A stretch of DNA of 64,000 nucleotides. Origin: Campylobacterales bacterium (lineage in GTDB: Bacteria > Campylobacterota > Campylobacteria > Campylobacterales > Hydrogenimonadaceae). A model generated the notes under the pieces. It worked only from the letters and a program-made list of their open reading frames with translations, searched no databases and was not told the origin of the DNA. The DNA lies in NCBI GenBank assembly GCA_027081015.1, contig JALWMA010000082.1, positions 1-64,000 of the forward strand, written 5' to 3'. Position numbers and translations under genes: made by a program. This document shows, piece after piece, positions 8,500 through 17,045 of the stretch (positions are counted from its first letter, which is position 1; each line of letters begins with the position of its first letter).

Positions 8500-9544
8500 C
8501 TTTACACAGGAAGAGCTCGAACGGCTCTTCCCGCCGAAATTCCGTGCCAAACAGATTTACAACTGGATCTACCAGCACCATATTGAGAACTTTATGGAGA
8601 TGGAGAACCTGCCAAAAAAGTTGCGCTCCGAACTGGCTGAGAGGTATCGTCTGTCTCCTCTTGAAATTGTCCGAAAAGAGCAGAGCAGTGACGGGAGCAT
8701 CAAATACCTGTTTCAGCTCGAGGACGGCCATACGGTCGAATCGGTTCTTCTGAAGATGAAGGATGAAGAGTATGACGACTCCGGTGAGCTGCTGCACCAT
8801 GCCAAATATACCGTTTGTGTCTCGAGCCAGGTCGGGTGCAAAGTGGGTTGTGCATTCTGCCTTACAGCAAAGGGAGGTTTCGTCAGGAATTTGAGTGCGG
8901 GAGAGATTGTGGGGCAGGTTCTCGAAATAAAAAGAGATAACAACATTGCAAGCAACCGGCGTGTCAATATTGTCTACATGGGGATGGGAGAACCGCTTGA
9001 CAATCTTGACAATCTAGCCAAAGCGATCAGAATATTCTCGAGCGAAAATGGACTCAGCATCTCGCCCAAAAGACAGACAGTGTCAACGAGCGGCATAAGT
9101 ACTAAGATAAAAAAGCTCGGTGAAATGGAGCTCGGTGTCCAGTTGGCAATCAGTCTGCACGCCGTTGACGACGAGTTGAGAGAGAAGCTAATCCCGATGA
9201 ACAAAGCCTACAATATTGCTTCTATAATTCAAGCCGTAAAAGAGTTCCCTGTAAACACCAGAAAGAGAGTTATGTTCGAATATCTTGTCATTAAAGATGT
9301 AAACGACGATGTAAATAGCGCCAAAAGACTAATCAAGCTCCTCGAAGGAATCAAGGCGAAGGTCAATCTGATCTACTTCAACCCGTATCCCGGTACTGAT
9401 TTCGAGCGCCCGACAGAGGAGAGTATGAGACGCTTTCAGGAGTATCTGCTAAAAAGAGGGGTTCTCTGTACGATACGTGAATCGAAAGGCATAGATATCA
9501 GCGCGGCGTGCGGCCAGCTGCGGGAACAGGAGATGACGATATGA
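8480..9544 (+). CDS. rlmN: Dual-specificity 23S rRNA/tRNA adenine-C2 methyltransferase
   Basis: A 354-aa radical-SAM methyltransferase that installs m2A2503 in 23S rRNA and m2A37 in some tRNAs. The radical-SAM cysteines form CxxxCxxC (GCKVGCAFC, Cys120/124/127). The catalytic C-terminal Cys lies in SAACGQL, and the first methyl-carrier Cys region (YTVCVSSQ) is also present. SAM-binding GMGEPLDN is near 170. The start is TTG 8480, 20 nt inside the preceding gene. The stop overlaps the 30-aa membrane peptide start as ATGA. Confidence 0.95.
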   Translation: MNPSILDFTQEELERLFPPKFRAKQIYNWIYQHHIENFMEMENLPKKLRSELAERYRLSPLEIVRKEQSSDGSIKYLFQLEDGHTVESVLLKMKDEEYDDSGELLHHAKYTVCVSSQVGCKVGCAFCLTAKGGFVRNLSAGEIVGQVLEIKRDNNIASNRRVNIVYMGMGEPLDNLDNLAKAIRIFSSENGLSISPKRQTVSTSGISTKIKKLGEMELGVQLAISLHAVDDELREKLIPMNKAYNIASIIQAVKEFPVNTRKRVMFEYLVIKDVNDDVNSAKRLIKLLEGIKAKVNLIYFNPYPGTDFERPTEESMRRFQEYLLKRGVLCTIRESKGIDISAACGQLREQEMTI

Positions 9545-9633
9545 GCTACACCGACTACGCACTTATACTGTTTTTGATCCTCGTTACTGTTGTCGGGATC
9601 GGCGGATTTATTATCGCCAACAGGGAGGATTGA
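9541..9633 (+). CDS. 30-aa single-pass membrane peptide downstream of rlmN
   Basis: An ATG overlapping the rlmN stop (ATGA) opens a 30-codon frame, [10 protein letters not shown]... ending ...FIIANRED. It has a short polar N-terminus, one hydrophobic helix of about 20 residues ([15 protein letters not shown]) and a charged C-terminus, so an inner-membrane micropeptide with N-out or N-in topology is expected. The last 23 nt overlap the end of the convergent RluA-family gene. From memory, C. jejuni carries a small hydrophobic protein gene (Cj1714) just downstream of its rlmN (Cj1713), which would make this a conserved gene; I could not verify that. Confidence 0.6.
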   Translation: MSYTDYALILFLILVTVVGIGGFIIANRED

Positions 9634-10549
9634 CCCGCACCGAAGGGGGTGCAATCTTTGATCGCTCCTTTTCGAAGTCGATTTTCGAAACGAACGCATA
9701 CTCAATATTTCCGTACTCAAACTTAAGCTCCTGTGCATGAAGCATCAGCCTCGACGCACCCATGAGTCTCATCCTCTCTTCTTCGCTCAACTTTCGATCC
9801 AGATAAGAGATAGCCGCCTCGGTGGAGACTCCGTAGATAGGGTCTCCGAGGATCGGATGTTTCACGTGAAACAGATGGACCCTTATCTGGTGCTGTCGAC
9901 CGGTGTGCGGAACGGCCTGCAGGAGCGTTGCGTCGAGACTTTCATCGTAGTACAGCGGCTTGAAGTACGTAAGCGACGGCTTGCCGCCTCTGTCGATCAG
10001 CATTTTGAGCTTTATCGTCGAATGGTCGAGGTTTCTGGAGATGGGAGCGTCTACATAAAAGGGCTCGGTAAGCCTACCTCGGACCCACGCAAGGTAGCTC
10101 TTCTTCACGTTCCGAGACTCGAACATCATCTTAAGCCTCTTTTCCGCCGCTTTTGTGCGGGCGGCAAGCACCAGCCCGCTTGTCTCCATATCAATGCGGT
10201 GTATATTGTTTGCGTCTTTTCCGTAGTGGTGCCGTATCTCGTCGAGCAGCGAGTAGGGGGTCTTGTGTGTTTTTGGATGCACCAGCAGACCGCTCGGTTT
10301 GTCGAAGATGCCGAAATCGGGTGTAGTGAATGTGGGCTCGACACCTCTGGACTCGGGCATGAACTCCTGAACGACGATGTCGCCTACGATCCTCTTGCCG
10401 CTGTGCAGACAAACCTCGTCGTTTACAATGAGACGCCCTTTGGCGACGATCTTTTGTGCCTGACCCTGCGTGACGCCGACATGGCGCATAAGGAACAGAA
10501 AAGCGGGCATCTCCTCCTTCAATTTGTAACGATTGTTATGAAACGGCAT
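9611..10549 (-). CDS. RluA-family pseudouridine synthase (RluC/RluD-like)
   Basis: A 312-aa RNA pseudouridine synthase. An N-terminal S4-like segment (MRHVGVTQGQAQKIVAKGRLIVNDE, about residues 22-50) precedes the catalytic domain, whose HRIDMETSGLVLAARTK motif holds the catalytic Asp. The PHTGRQHQIRVHLFHVKHPILGDPIYG block matches RluA-type enzymes modifying 23S rRNA or tRNA. The MFHVK-encoding stretch contains parS site 2. The last ~15 residues are an unusual Pro/Val/Arg tail reaching over the small membrane peptide gene. Which uridine it modifies is not readable. Confidence 0.87.
   Translation of the reverse strand: MPFHNNRYKLKEEMPAFLFLMRHVGVTQGQAQKIVAKGRLIVNDEVCLHSGKRIVGDIVVQEFMPESRGVEPTFTTPDFGIFDKPSGLLVHPKTHKTPYSLLDEIRHHYGKDANNIHRIDMETSGLVLAARTKAAEKRLKMMFESRNVKKSYLAWVRGRLTEPFYVDAPISRNLDHSTIKLKMLIDRGGKPSLTYFKPLYYDESLDATLLQAVPHTGRQHQIRVHLFHVKHPILGDPIYGVSTEAAISYLDRKLSEEERMRLMGASRLMLHAQELKFEYGNIEYAFVSKIDFEKERSKIAPPSVRVNPPCWR
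9858..9873. promoter_or_regulatory. parS centromere site 2
   Basis: A second perfect TGTTTCACGTGAAACA, 1,680 bp from the first, lies within the RluA-family gene. The two copies are in different genes, strands and reading contexts, so the match cannot come from shared protein sequence. Confidence 0.9.
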
Positions 10550-10610
10550 ATTTTTTCATCCGGTTTTTTTACCTCTTTTTAACACTCTTTAGAATAAAAT
10601 CTTTATTAAT

Positions 10611-10616
10611 TATACT
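10611..10616 (+). promoter_or_regulatory. -10 box of the purB promoter
   Basis: TATACT sits in a very AT-rich spacer (TTATTAATTATACT) 27 nt upstream of the purB start, giving a short leader. The same spacer must also drive the divergent RluA-family gene. Confidence 0.5.
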
Positions 10617-10642
10617 CCAAAAAATACTCCAAAAGGATGGCA

Positions 10643-11974
10643 ATGGTTGAACGGTACGCCCGTGAAGAGATGAAGTCTAAATGGACGATGCAGGCTAAAT
10701 ACCAGGCGTGGCTCGATGTAGAGATCGCCGCGGTTAAAGCCTGGAACAGACTGGGTCTTATACCCGACGAGGATGCTGAAAAGATAGAACGGAACGCCTC
10801 TTTCAGCGTCGAGAGGATAGACGAGATAGAGAAAGAGACGCGTCACGATGTGATCGCTTTTCTGACATCCGTTGCGGAGAGCCTCGGCGAAGAGAGCAGA
10901 TGGGTCCACTACGGTATGACGAGCTCTGACACCATAGACACGGCGGTGGCACTGCAGATGCGTGAGAGCCTCAAGCTTATCATCGAAGACGTCGAGAAGG
11001 TGATGGAGACGATCAAGCGTCGCGCCATGGAGCACAAGATGACGCTAATGGTCGGCAGAAGCCACGGCATACACGGTGAACCGATCACATTCGGCCTGGT
11101 TCTCGCCATATGGTACGACGAGATGAAGAGGCACCTCAAAAACCTGCAGGAGACCTTCGAGGTGATAAATGTAGGCAAAGTGAGCGGCGCAATGGGCAAC
11201 TTCGCGCACGCTCCGATAGAGCTGGAAGAGTATGTCTGCGAAGAGCTGGGGCTCAAGCCCGCACCGGTAAGCAACCAGGTGGTTCAGCGCGACAGGTATG
11301 CGAGGCTTATGAGCTCTCTGGCTCTTCTCGCCTCTACGGTAGAGAAGATAGCTGTAAACATAAGGCACTTTCAGCGTACAGAGGTTTACGAGTGCGAAGA
11401 GTACTTCCACAAAGGGCAGAAAGGGAGCTCGGCGATGCCCCACAAGAGAAACCCGGTCCTCAGCGAGAACCTTACGGGTCTTGCGAGAATGGTGAGGAGC
11501 TACTGCATTCCGGCGATGGAGAACGTTGCGCTATGGCACGAGCGCGACATAAGCCACAGCTCGGTAGAGAGGTTCATACTGCCCGACGCCTTCATTACTG
11601 CCGATTTCATGCTCATGAGGCTCGACGGGCTGCTCGACAAGCTTGTCGTCTACCCCGAAAACATGATGAAAAACCTCAACCTGACAGGCGGCCTCGTCTT
11701 CTCCCAAAGGGTGCTTTTGGAGCTGCCCAAAAGAGGGGTGACGAGAGAGGATGCCTACAAGATCGTCCAGAGAAACGCGATGAAGGTGTGGGAAGATCTT
11801 CAAAAGGGTAAGCCGGCCCTAAACGAGAAGGGTGAGAGCCTCTACCTTCAATACCTGCTCTCCGACGAGGAGCTTAGAAGCAAACTAAGCGAAGATGAGA
11901 TTCGCGACTGTTTCGACTACGGTTACTACACAAAGAATGTCGACCGAATTTTTGCCAGAGTTTTTGACAACTGA
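10643..11974 (+). CDS. purB: Adenylosuccinate lyase
   Basis: A 443-aa fumarase/aspartase-superfamily enzyme that splits SAICAR and adenylosuccinate in purine synthesis. The signature GSSAMPHKRNPV is near residue 265, with MTSSDTIDTA near 93 and VGRSHGIHGEP near 138. ATG 10643 is preferred over ATG 10637 because the AAGG ribosome-binding site (10633-10636) abuts the first but lies 6 nt before the second, and the family usually begins MVERYAREEM. nrdA follows 21 nt later. Confidence 0.95.
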   Translation: MVERYAREEMKSKWTMQAKYQAWLDVEIAAVKAWNRLGLIPDEDAEKIERNASFSVERIDEIEKETRHDVIAFLTSVAESLGEESRWVHYGMTSSDTIDTAVALQMRESLKLIIEDVEKVMETIKRRAMEHKMTLMVGRSHGIHGEPITFGLVLAIWYDEMKRHLKNLQETFEVINVGKVSGAMGNFAHAPIELEEYVCEELGLKPAPVSNQVVQRDRYARLMSSLALLASTVEKIAVNIRHFQRTEVYECEEYFHKGQKGSSAMPHKRNPVLSENLTGLARMVRSYCIPAMENVALWHERDISHSSVERFILPDAFITADFMLMRLDGLLDKLVVYPENMMKNLNLTGGLVFSQRVLLELPKRGVTREDAYKIVQRNAMKVWEDLQKGKPALNEKGESLYLQYLLSDEELRSKLSEDEIRDCFDYGYYTKNVDRIFARVFDN

Positions 11975-11995
11975 TTTGAAAGGGGAGGGCGCTAT

Positions 11996-14374
11996 ATGTC
12001 ACTTGGAGTATTGACAGTCATCAAAAGAAACGGGCGGGCCGAGCCGCTCGACATTACAAAGATTCAGAAATACACCTCCGCCGCGGTAGAGGGACTCGAG
12101 GGTGTAAGCCAGAGTGAACTTGAGGTTGACGCCAAGATACAGTTTAGAGACAAGATAACGACAGAGGAGATTCAGCTTACACTCATAAAGACAGCGGTTG
12201 ACAAGATCGACGTTGACAGACCGAACTGGACCTTCGTGGCGGCGAGGCTTTTTCTATATGACCTATACCACAAGGTAAACGGGTTTACGGGCTATTGTCA
12301 CCTGAGAGAGTATTTCGAAAAGGGCGAAGCGGAAGGGCGCATAGTCCTCGGTCTGAAAGAGAAGTACGACCTCGACGACCTGAACGACTACATCAAGCCA
12401 GAACGAGATCTTCAGTTCACCTATCTCGGCATACGCACCCTCTACGACAGATACCTGATAAAAGATCGCGAAAACAACCCCATCGAGCTGCCGCAGCACC
12501 TCTTTATGGCGGTAGCGATGTTCCTTGCGCAGAACGAGCTGAACTGCCAGGAGTGGGCAAAGAAGTTCTACGACGTCATCAGCAAATTCGAGGTGATGGT
12601 GGCCACCCCTACACTCTCGAACGCGAGAACTCCGAGGCACCAGCTCTCCTCCTGCTACATAGGCAGCACCCCGGACAAGATAGAGGGTATCTTCGATGCC
12701 TACAAGGAGATGGCGCTTCTGAGCAAATTCGGTGGCGGGATAGGCTGGGACTGGAGCAAGGTCCGCGGCATGGGGAGCTACATAGACAGCCACAAGAACG
12801 CGGCCGGCGGAATCGTCCCTTTTCTGAAGATCACGAACGACATTGCGATAGCGGTAGATCAGCTCGGAACCAGAAAGGGGGCTATAGCGGTCTATATCGA
12901 GCCGTGGCACATCGATATATGGGACTTCATAGATCTCAAAAAGAACTCCGGCGAAGAGAGAAGAAGGGCGCACGACCTCTTCCCCGCGCTCTGGATAAAC
13001 GACCTCTTTATGAAGCGCGTGGAGGAGGATGGAGTCTGGACACTCTTCGACCCATATGAGACGGGCGACCTTACGGACCTGCATGGAGAAGAGTTCGAAA
13101 GGCGCTATATCGAGTATGAGAAAGATCCGAATATTCTGAAAGAGCGGGTAAAGGCCAAAGAGCTCTGGCGAAAGATTCTGATGAGCTATTTCGAAGTCGG
13201 AAACCCGTTCCTCTGCTTCAAAGATACTGCGAACAGGGTCAATCCCAACGACCATGTCGGGATAATCAGAAGCTCGAACCTCTGTACGGAGATATTCCAA
13301 AATACGGATCCGAACCACTACAAAGTGCAGGTAAAGTTCACGGACGGCACCGTCGCCTACTACGAAGAGGAGGAGGATGTCACCGTTGACAGCGGCATTA
13401 CAAAAAAGGCTAAGAAGATAACGGCCCTCGATTCGATAGACGGCAAAGATATCTACATAGTCGAGAAGGTCGGAGAAGACGGGAAAACGGCCGTCTGCAA
13501 CCTCGCCTCGATCAACCTCTCCAAGATCAATACGAAAGAGGATATCGAGAGAGTGGTTCCGATCGCGGTGCGGATGCTCGATAACGTGATAGACCTGAAC
13601 TTCTACCCGCTCGAGAAGGTAAAGAGGACGAACGAACGCTCGAGGTCGATAGGGCTGGGAGTCATGGGCGAAGCACAGATGGTCGCGGAAAAGCGCCTGA
13701 AGTGGGGAAGCAGCGAACACCTCAATACGATAGACGAAGTGATGGAGATGATAAGCTACAATGCGATAAAAGCCTCATCCAACCTCGCCATCGAAAAGGG
13801 CTCCTACCCCGACTTCGAAGGTTCGAAATGGAGCCGTGGAATACTCCCTATCGACAACGCCAACCCCAACGCCGTAGCCCTGACCGACAGGGGTGGCCTC
13901 TTCGGGTACATCTACGACTGGGAAGAGCTTCGCAAAAAGGTCAAAGAGGACGGGATGAGAAACGGCTACCTGATGGCGATAGCGCCCACGAGCTCGATCT
14001 CGATACTGGTGGGCACCACACAGACTATAGAGCCGGTATACAAGCGCAAATGGTTCGAAGAGAACCTCAGCGGGCTCATCCCCGTCGTAGTGCCGAACCT
14101 TAGCCCCGATACATGGGAGTACTACACCCCCGCTTTCGAGCTCGATCAGAAGATCCTGGTGAGGGCCGCCGCGGTAAGGCAGAAGTGGATAGACCAGGGG
14201 CAGAGCCTGAATATCTTCATGTCTCTCGACAAGGCGAGCGGCCGATACCTGCACGAGATATACACCGAAGCGTGGAAGCTCGGCATCAAGTCCACATACT
14301 ACCTGCGAAGCCAGTCTCCGGAGATGGCGGAAGAGGTTGCCGACCGAAGCATGGAGTGTATGGGCTGCCAGTAA
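11996..14374 (+). CDS. nrdA: Ribonucleoside-diphosphate reductase alpha subunit (class Ia type)
   Basis: A 792-aa catalytic subunit reducing ribonucleoside diphosphates. An N-terminal ATP-cone (about residues 5-95) provides allosteric activity control. The active-site residues are visible: SSCYIGS (first redox Cys), SNLCTEIFQNT (thiyl-radical Cys with its Asn and Glu) and TAVCNLASINL (second redox Cys). The C-terminus ends CMGCQ, a CxxC redox tail instead of the longer CxxxxC of E. coli. A strong AAGGGGAGGG ribosome-binding site precedes the ATG. nrdB follows after a 159-nt spacer with a terminator-like hairpin. Confidence 0.95.
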   Translation: MSLGVLTVIKRNGRAEPLDITKIQKYTSAAVEGLEGVSQSELEVDAKIQFRDKITTEEIQLTLIKTAVDKIDVDRPNWTFVAARLFLYDLYHKVNGFTGYCHLREYFEKGEAEGRIVLGLKEKYDLDDLNDYIKPERDLQFTYLGIRTLYDRYLIKDRENNPIELPQHLFMAVAMFLAQNELNCQEWAKKFYDVISKFEVMVATPTLSNARTPRHQLSSCYIGSTPDKIEGIFDAYKEMALLSKFGGGIGWDWSKVRGMGSYIDSHKNAAGGIVPFLKITNDIAIAVDQLGTRKGAIAVYIEPWHIDIWDFIDLKKNSGEERRRAHDLFPALWINDLFMKRVEEDGVWTLFDPYETGDLTDLHGEEFERRYIEYEKDPNILKERVKAKELWRKILMSYFEVGNPFLCFKDTANRVNPNDHVGIIRSSNLCTEIFQNTDPNHYKVQVKFTDGTVAYYEEEEDVTVDSGITKKAKKITALDSIDGKDIYIVEKVGEDGKTAVCNLASINLSKINTKEDIERVVPIAVRMLDNVIDLNFYPLEKVKRTNERSRSIGLGVMGEAQMVAEKRLKWGSSEHLNTIDEVMEMISYNAIKASSNLAIEKGSYPDFEGSKWSRGILPIDNANPNAVALTDRGGLFGYIYDWEELRKKVKEDGMRNGYLMAIAPTSSISILVGTTQTIEPVYKRKWFEENLSGLIPVVVPNLSPDTWEYYTPAFELDQKILVRAAAVRQKWIDQGQSLNIFMSLDKASGRYLHEIYTEAWKLGIKSTYYLRSQSPEMAEEVADRSMECMGCQ

Positions 14375-14382
14375 AAAGCGGC

Positions 14383-14416
14383 GGGGCGTGCGCCCCCTGC
14401 TATATTAATTTTTCTT
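14383..14416 (+). terminator. Terminator-like hairpin after nrdA
   Basis: GGGGC-GTGC-GCCCC (14383-14396) forms a 5-6 bp GC stem, followed after a few bases by an AT stretch ending in TTTTTCTT. It can act as an attenuating terminator between nrdA and nrdB. Confidence 0.55.
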
Positions 14417-14477
14417 ATTTTTCTCAGCTTCACCTTCTGTTAAACTACTTTAGGCTAAAATCGATCTCCATAGACAT

Positions 14478-14503
14478 CCGTCACACCTACATCAAGGTGA
14501 CGG
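14478..14503 (+). promoter_or_regulatory. Inverted repeat in the nrdB leader
   Basis: CCGTCAC (14478-14484) and GTGACGG (14497-14503) form a perfect 7-bp stem with a 12-nt loop, ending 30 nt before the nrdB ATG. A TAAAAT box at 14455-14460 could be the nrdB -10, placing the repeat just downstream of the transcription start. It could be an operator or an RNA hairpin. It does not match the NrdR-box consensus I know. Confidence 0.45.
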
Positions 14504-14533
14504 TAAACCAACCGAAAGAGGTATATCGAAGCT

Positions 14534-15556
14534 ATGAAGAAAAAGCTATACAGCACAGAGTGCGACACCACGCGCTCGACAACCTCTATCATCAACGGAT
14601 GCACGGCGGGCATCATAAACCTGAACCGCTGCAGCTACGACTGGGCCTACAACCTCTGGGAGGTCATGATGGCCAACACATGGTTTCCGAAAGAGGTAGA
14701 CCTTACCGAAGACGCCAGAGACTACAAACACCTGCTGCCCGCAGAGCGGCGCATGTACGACAAGGTCCTGGCCCAGCTGATCTTCATGGACTCCATACAG
14801 ACAAACAACACGGTTGACAATGTCAACCCGTGGATAACGGCACCGGAAGTCAACATGTGTCTTGTGCGCCAGGCGTTCGAAGAGGCGCTCCACTCACAGA
14901 GCTACGCCGTCATGGTTGACAGTATCTCGATAAACACCGACGAGATATACGACATGTGGAAGTCCGACCGTGAACTGCTGCGCAAAAACTCGTTCATAGG
15001 CGACGTCTACGAAGAGTTCGGCGAGAAGGCCCAGGACGACGACGAGGCGAAACTCTATATGCTCGTGGCTAACCAGTGCCTCGAAGGCATCTACTTCTAC
15101 AGCGGATTTTCTGCGATGTACGCGCTCGCCAGAAGCGGCAAGATGCTCGGAAGTGCACAGATGATCCGCTTCATTCAGCGCGACGAAGTGACCCACCTGG
15201 CCCTCTACAGCAACATAATAAAAGAGATAAAAAAAGAGTATCCGCAGCTTTTTAACGAGCGCGTGATCGCGAATATGCGCGAAATGTACCGACAGGCCTA
15301 CGAACTCGAGCGCAACTGGGGGTGGTACGTTACCGAAGATCAGATCCTGGGTCTCAACCAGCAGATAATAGACCAGTATGTACAGTACCTGACAGACAAG
15401 CGGCTCAGGGCCATCGGGCTCGAGCCGATGTTCGGAGCGGACAACCCGATCAAGTGGGTCGACAGCTTCTCCACGTTCAACGACCAGAAGACCAACTTCT
15501 TCGAAGGCAACGTTACCAACTACTCGAAAGGGAGCATCAGTTTTGACGACTTCTAA
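14534..15556 (+). CDS. nrdB: Ribonucleoside-diphosphate reductase beta subunit
   Basis: A 340-aa ferritin-like radical subunit. Diiron and radical residues line up with E. coli NrdB: Asp86 in FMDSIQ, ExxH as Glu117/His120 in EEALHSQSY, and Tyr124 at the radical position. Later ligands fall in VANQCLEGIYFYSGF and QRDEVTHLALY. So this is a tyrosyl-radical type enzyme, not a tyrosine-less class Ic form. It is separated from nrdA by a spacer with its own candidate promoter; its end overlaps the amidohydrolase start by 14 nt. Confidence 0.95.
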   Translation: MKKKLYSTECDTTRSTTSIINGCTAGIINLNRCSYDWAYNLWEVMMANTWFPKEVDLTEDARDYKHLLPAERRMYDKVLAQLIFMDSIQTNNTVDNVNPWITAPEVNMCLVRQAFEEALHSQSYAVMVDSISINTDEIYDMWKSDRELLRKNSFIGDVYEEFGEKAQDDDEAKLYMLVANQCLEGIYFYSGFSAMYALARSGKMLGSAQMIRFIQRDEVTHLALYSNIIKEIKKEYPQLFNERVIANMREMYRQAYELERNWGWYVTEDQILGLNQQIIDQYVQYLTDKRLRAIGLEPMFGADNPIKWVDSFSTFNDQKTNFFEGNVTNYSKGSISFDDF

Positions 15557-16286
15557 CCCAAAATGGAAAACCTTCGCCATACAGATGGCGACGAGTGAAA
15601 ACTTCGACGAGAATATCGCCCACCTTCTCGAGCTCATAGCGGACCTGCCCAGGCACTCGATAGTCGTGACTCCCGAAGTGTGCATCACGGGGTTCGCCTA
15701 CGACAGGATGAACGAGGCGGCCGAAGCGGGCCTCTACGCCCTGGAGCAGATAAAGCGCATAAGCGACGACAAGATAATAACGTTGACAACCATCGCCAAA
15801 GAGGGTGAAGATTTTGTCAACCGCACCGATGTCGTCTACAACGGAGAGGTCATACATACGCAGCACAAGGTGAAGCTCTTCCCGCTCGGAAACGAGCATC
15901 ACCACTTCAAAGCCGGCAGCGAAGAGGAGGTCAAGATCTTCGAAGTGGACGGCATAAAATTCGGCATCATCGTCTGCTTCGAGCTCCGCTTTACGGAGCT
16001 ATGGCTGAAACTGCGCGGAGCCGATATAATCCTGAACCCATCTTTATGGGGAAAACCGAGAAAGCAGCACTACGAAATCCTCACCCGTGCACTGGCTATT
16101 ACGAACCAGTGCTATGTGGTGGCGGCAGACAGCGCAAACCCGGACATGGCGCGAAGCAGCGCCGTCATCGACCCCAACGGCAAGGCGATAAGCGATGACT
16201 ACGCCGAAGTGATAGAGGGGGTGTTCGACCCCAGGGAGGTCAAACGCATAAGACGCTACATAGAGATGGATCTCTTTCATGGATAG
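15543..16286 (+). CDS. Carbon-nitrogen hydrolase (nitrilase superfamily amidohydrolase)
   Basis: A 247-aa nitrilase-superfamily enzyme with the Glu-Lys-Cys triad: Glu45 in TPEVCITGF, Lys109 in HKVKLFP and Cys145 in VCFELRFTELW. It hydrolyses a C-N bond of an amide or carbamoyl compound; the substrate is not evident. Short length and lack of extra domains fit omega-amidase or N-carbamoyl amidase-like members. It begins 14 nt before the end of nrdB and its end overlaps pcm by 8 nt, so it is co-expressed with both. Confidence 0.87.
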   Translation: MTTSNPKWKTFAIQMATSENFDENIAHLLELIADLPRHSIVVTPEVCITGFAYDRMNEAAEAGLYALEQIKRISDDKIITLTTIAKEGEDFVNRTDVVYNGEVIHTQHKVKLFPLGNEHHHFKAGSEEEVKIFEVDGIKFGIIVCFELRFTELWLKLRGADIILNPSLWGKPRKQHYEILTRALAITNQCYVVAADSANPDMARSSAVIDPNGKAISDDYAEVIEGVFDPREVKRIRRYIEMDLFHG

Positions 16287-16926
16287 AGCGAAGCAGATAC
16301 TGCTTCAAAATTTCGCGGACGAGATAGCCGACGAGGTAGATCTTACACCCTCGATATACAGGGCCTTCTCGAAGATAGATCGGGAGCTTTTCGTTCCGCA
16401 GGGGTTCCGCCGCTGGGCCTATCGTCTCGACGCCCTCCCGATGGGTGCGAACCAGTGGATAAGCTCCCCCGTGACCGTCGCCAAAATGACTGCCTACCTG
16501 GAGCCGGACGGCGCGGACAACGTTTTGGAGATAGGGTGCGGAAGCGGATATCAGGCCGCGATACTTAGCGCCGTTTTGCGCCGCGTATTTACGATAGAGC
16601 GGATTGAGCCCCTTCTCAACGAGGCGAAGGAGCGCTTCAAAAGACTCAATATCGTCAACATCCACACACGACTCGACGACGGCCGCAGAGGGTGGAGGGA
16701 GTTCGCACCGTACGACAGGATACTCTTCTCCGCCTCGACCCCGGAAGTTCCCGAAGAGATCTTCAACCAGCTCGCCGAAGGGGGGATACTTGTAGCCCCC
16801 ATAGAAGAGGGGGGCAAGCAGGTGATCACCCAATTTACCAAGATCGGCGGCTCCATCGAAAAGACGAAAAAAGATAGCTGCCTCTTCGTTCCGATAAAAA
16901 AGGGGATAGAACAGAAAAGCGGCTAA
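16279..16926 (+). CDS. pcm: Protein-L-isoaspartate O-methyltransferase
   Basis: A 215-aa SAM methyltransferase that repairs isoaspartyl residues in aged proteins. The SAM motif VLEIGCGSGYQAAIL (about residues 80-94) and the upstream ISSPVTVAKMTAYLEPDG substrate-loop block are typical. The C-terminal part keeps FSASTPEVPEEIFNQL, where most homologues read TAAPPEIP. Last gene of the nrdB-amidohydrolase-pcm run, followed by a terminator-like hairpin. Confidence 0.9.
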   Translation: MDRAKQILLQNFADEIADEVDLTPSIYRAFSKIDRELFVPQGFRRWAYRLDALPMGANQWISSPVTVAKMTAYLEPDGADNVLEIGCGSGYQAAILSAVLRRVFTIERIEPLLNEAKERFKRLNIVNIHTRLDDGRRGWREFAPYDRILFSASTPEVPEEIFNQLAEGGILVAPIEEGGKQVITQFTKIGGSIEKTKKDSCLFVPIKKGIEQKSG

Positions 16927-16927
16927 A

Positions 16928-16950
16928 GGGTTTACGGCCGTAATCAACCC
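16928..16950 (+). terminator. Terminator-like hairpin after pcm
   Basis: GGGTT...AACCC encloses the palindrome TACGGCCGTA, giving a long stem with one small bulge, followed by a weak GCATTTTA tract. It lies 2 nt past the pcm stop. Confidence 0.4.
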
Positions 16951-17010
16951 GCATTTTACCTGTTTACAGATCACAAATACCGAATTCAGGCATTTTGGAC
17001 AGATTTATTT

Positions 17011-17019
17011 TGGTATAAT
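17011..17019 (+). promoter_or_regulatory. Extended -10 promoter TGGTATAAT
   Basis: TTTTGGTATAATG preceded by a T-rich stretch is a textbook Campylobacterota sigma-70 promoter core, 27 nt before the next ATG. An almost identical core (TTTGGTATAATT) drives the tRNA at 17778. Confidence 0.75.
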
Positions 17020-17020
17020 G

Positions 17021-17033
17021 TGACAAACTGTCA
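17021..17033 (+). promoter_or_regulatory. Inverted repeat TGACA-aac-TGTCA at the transcription start
   Basis: TGACA-AAC-TGTCA begins one base after the -10 box, spanning the expected +1. That is a good position for a repressor, and the downstream gene encodes a putative HTH DNA-binding protein, so autoregulation is plausible. Confidence 0.45.
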
Positions 17034-17045
17034 ACGGGGTCAACA

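Noticed and set aside
12263..13720. 485-codon open frame on the minus strand opposite nrdA
   Set aside because: Entirely within nrdA, which has full catalytic motifs; the antisense translation has no domain.
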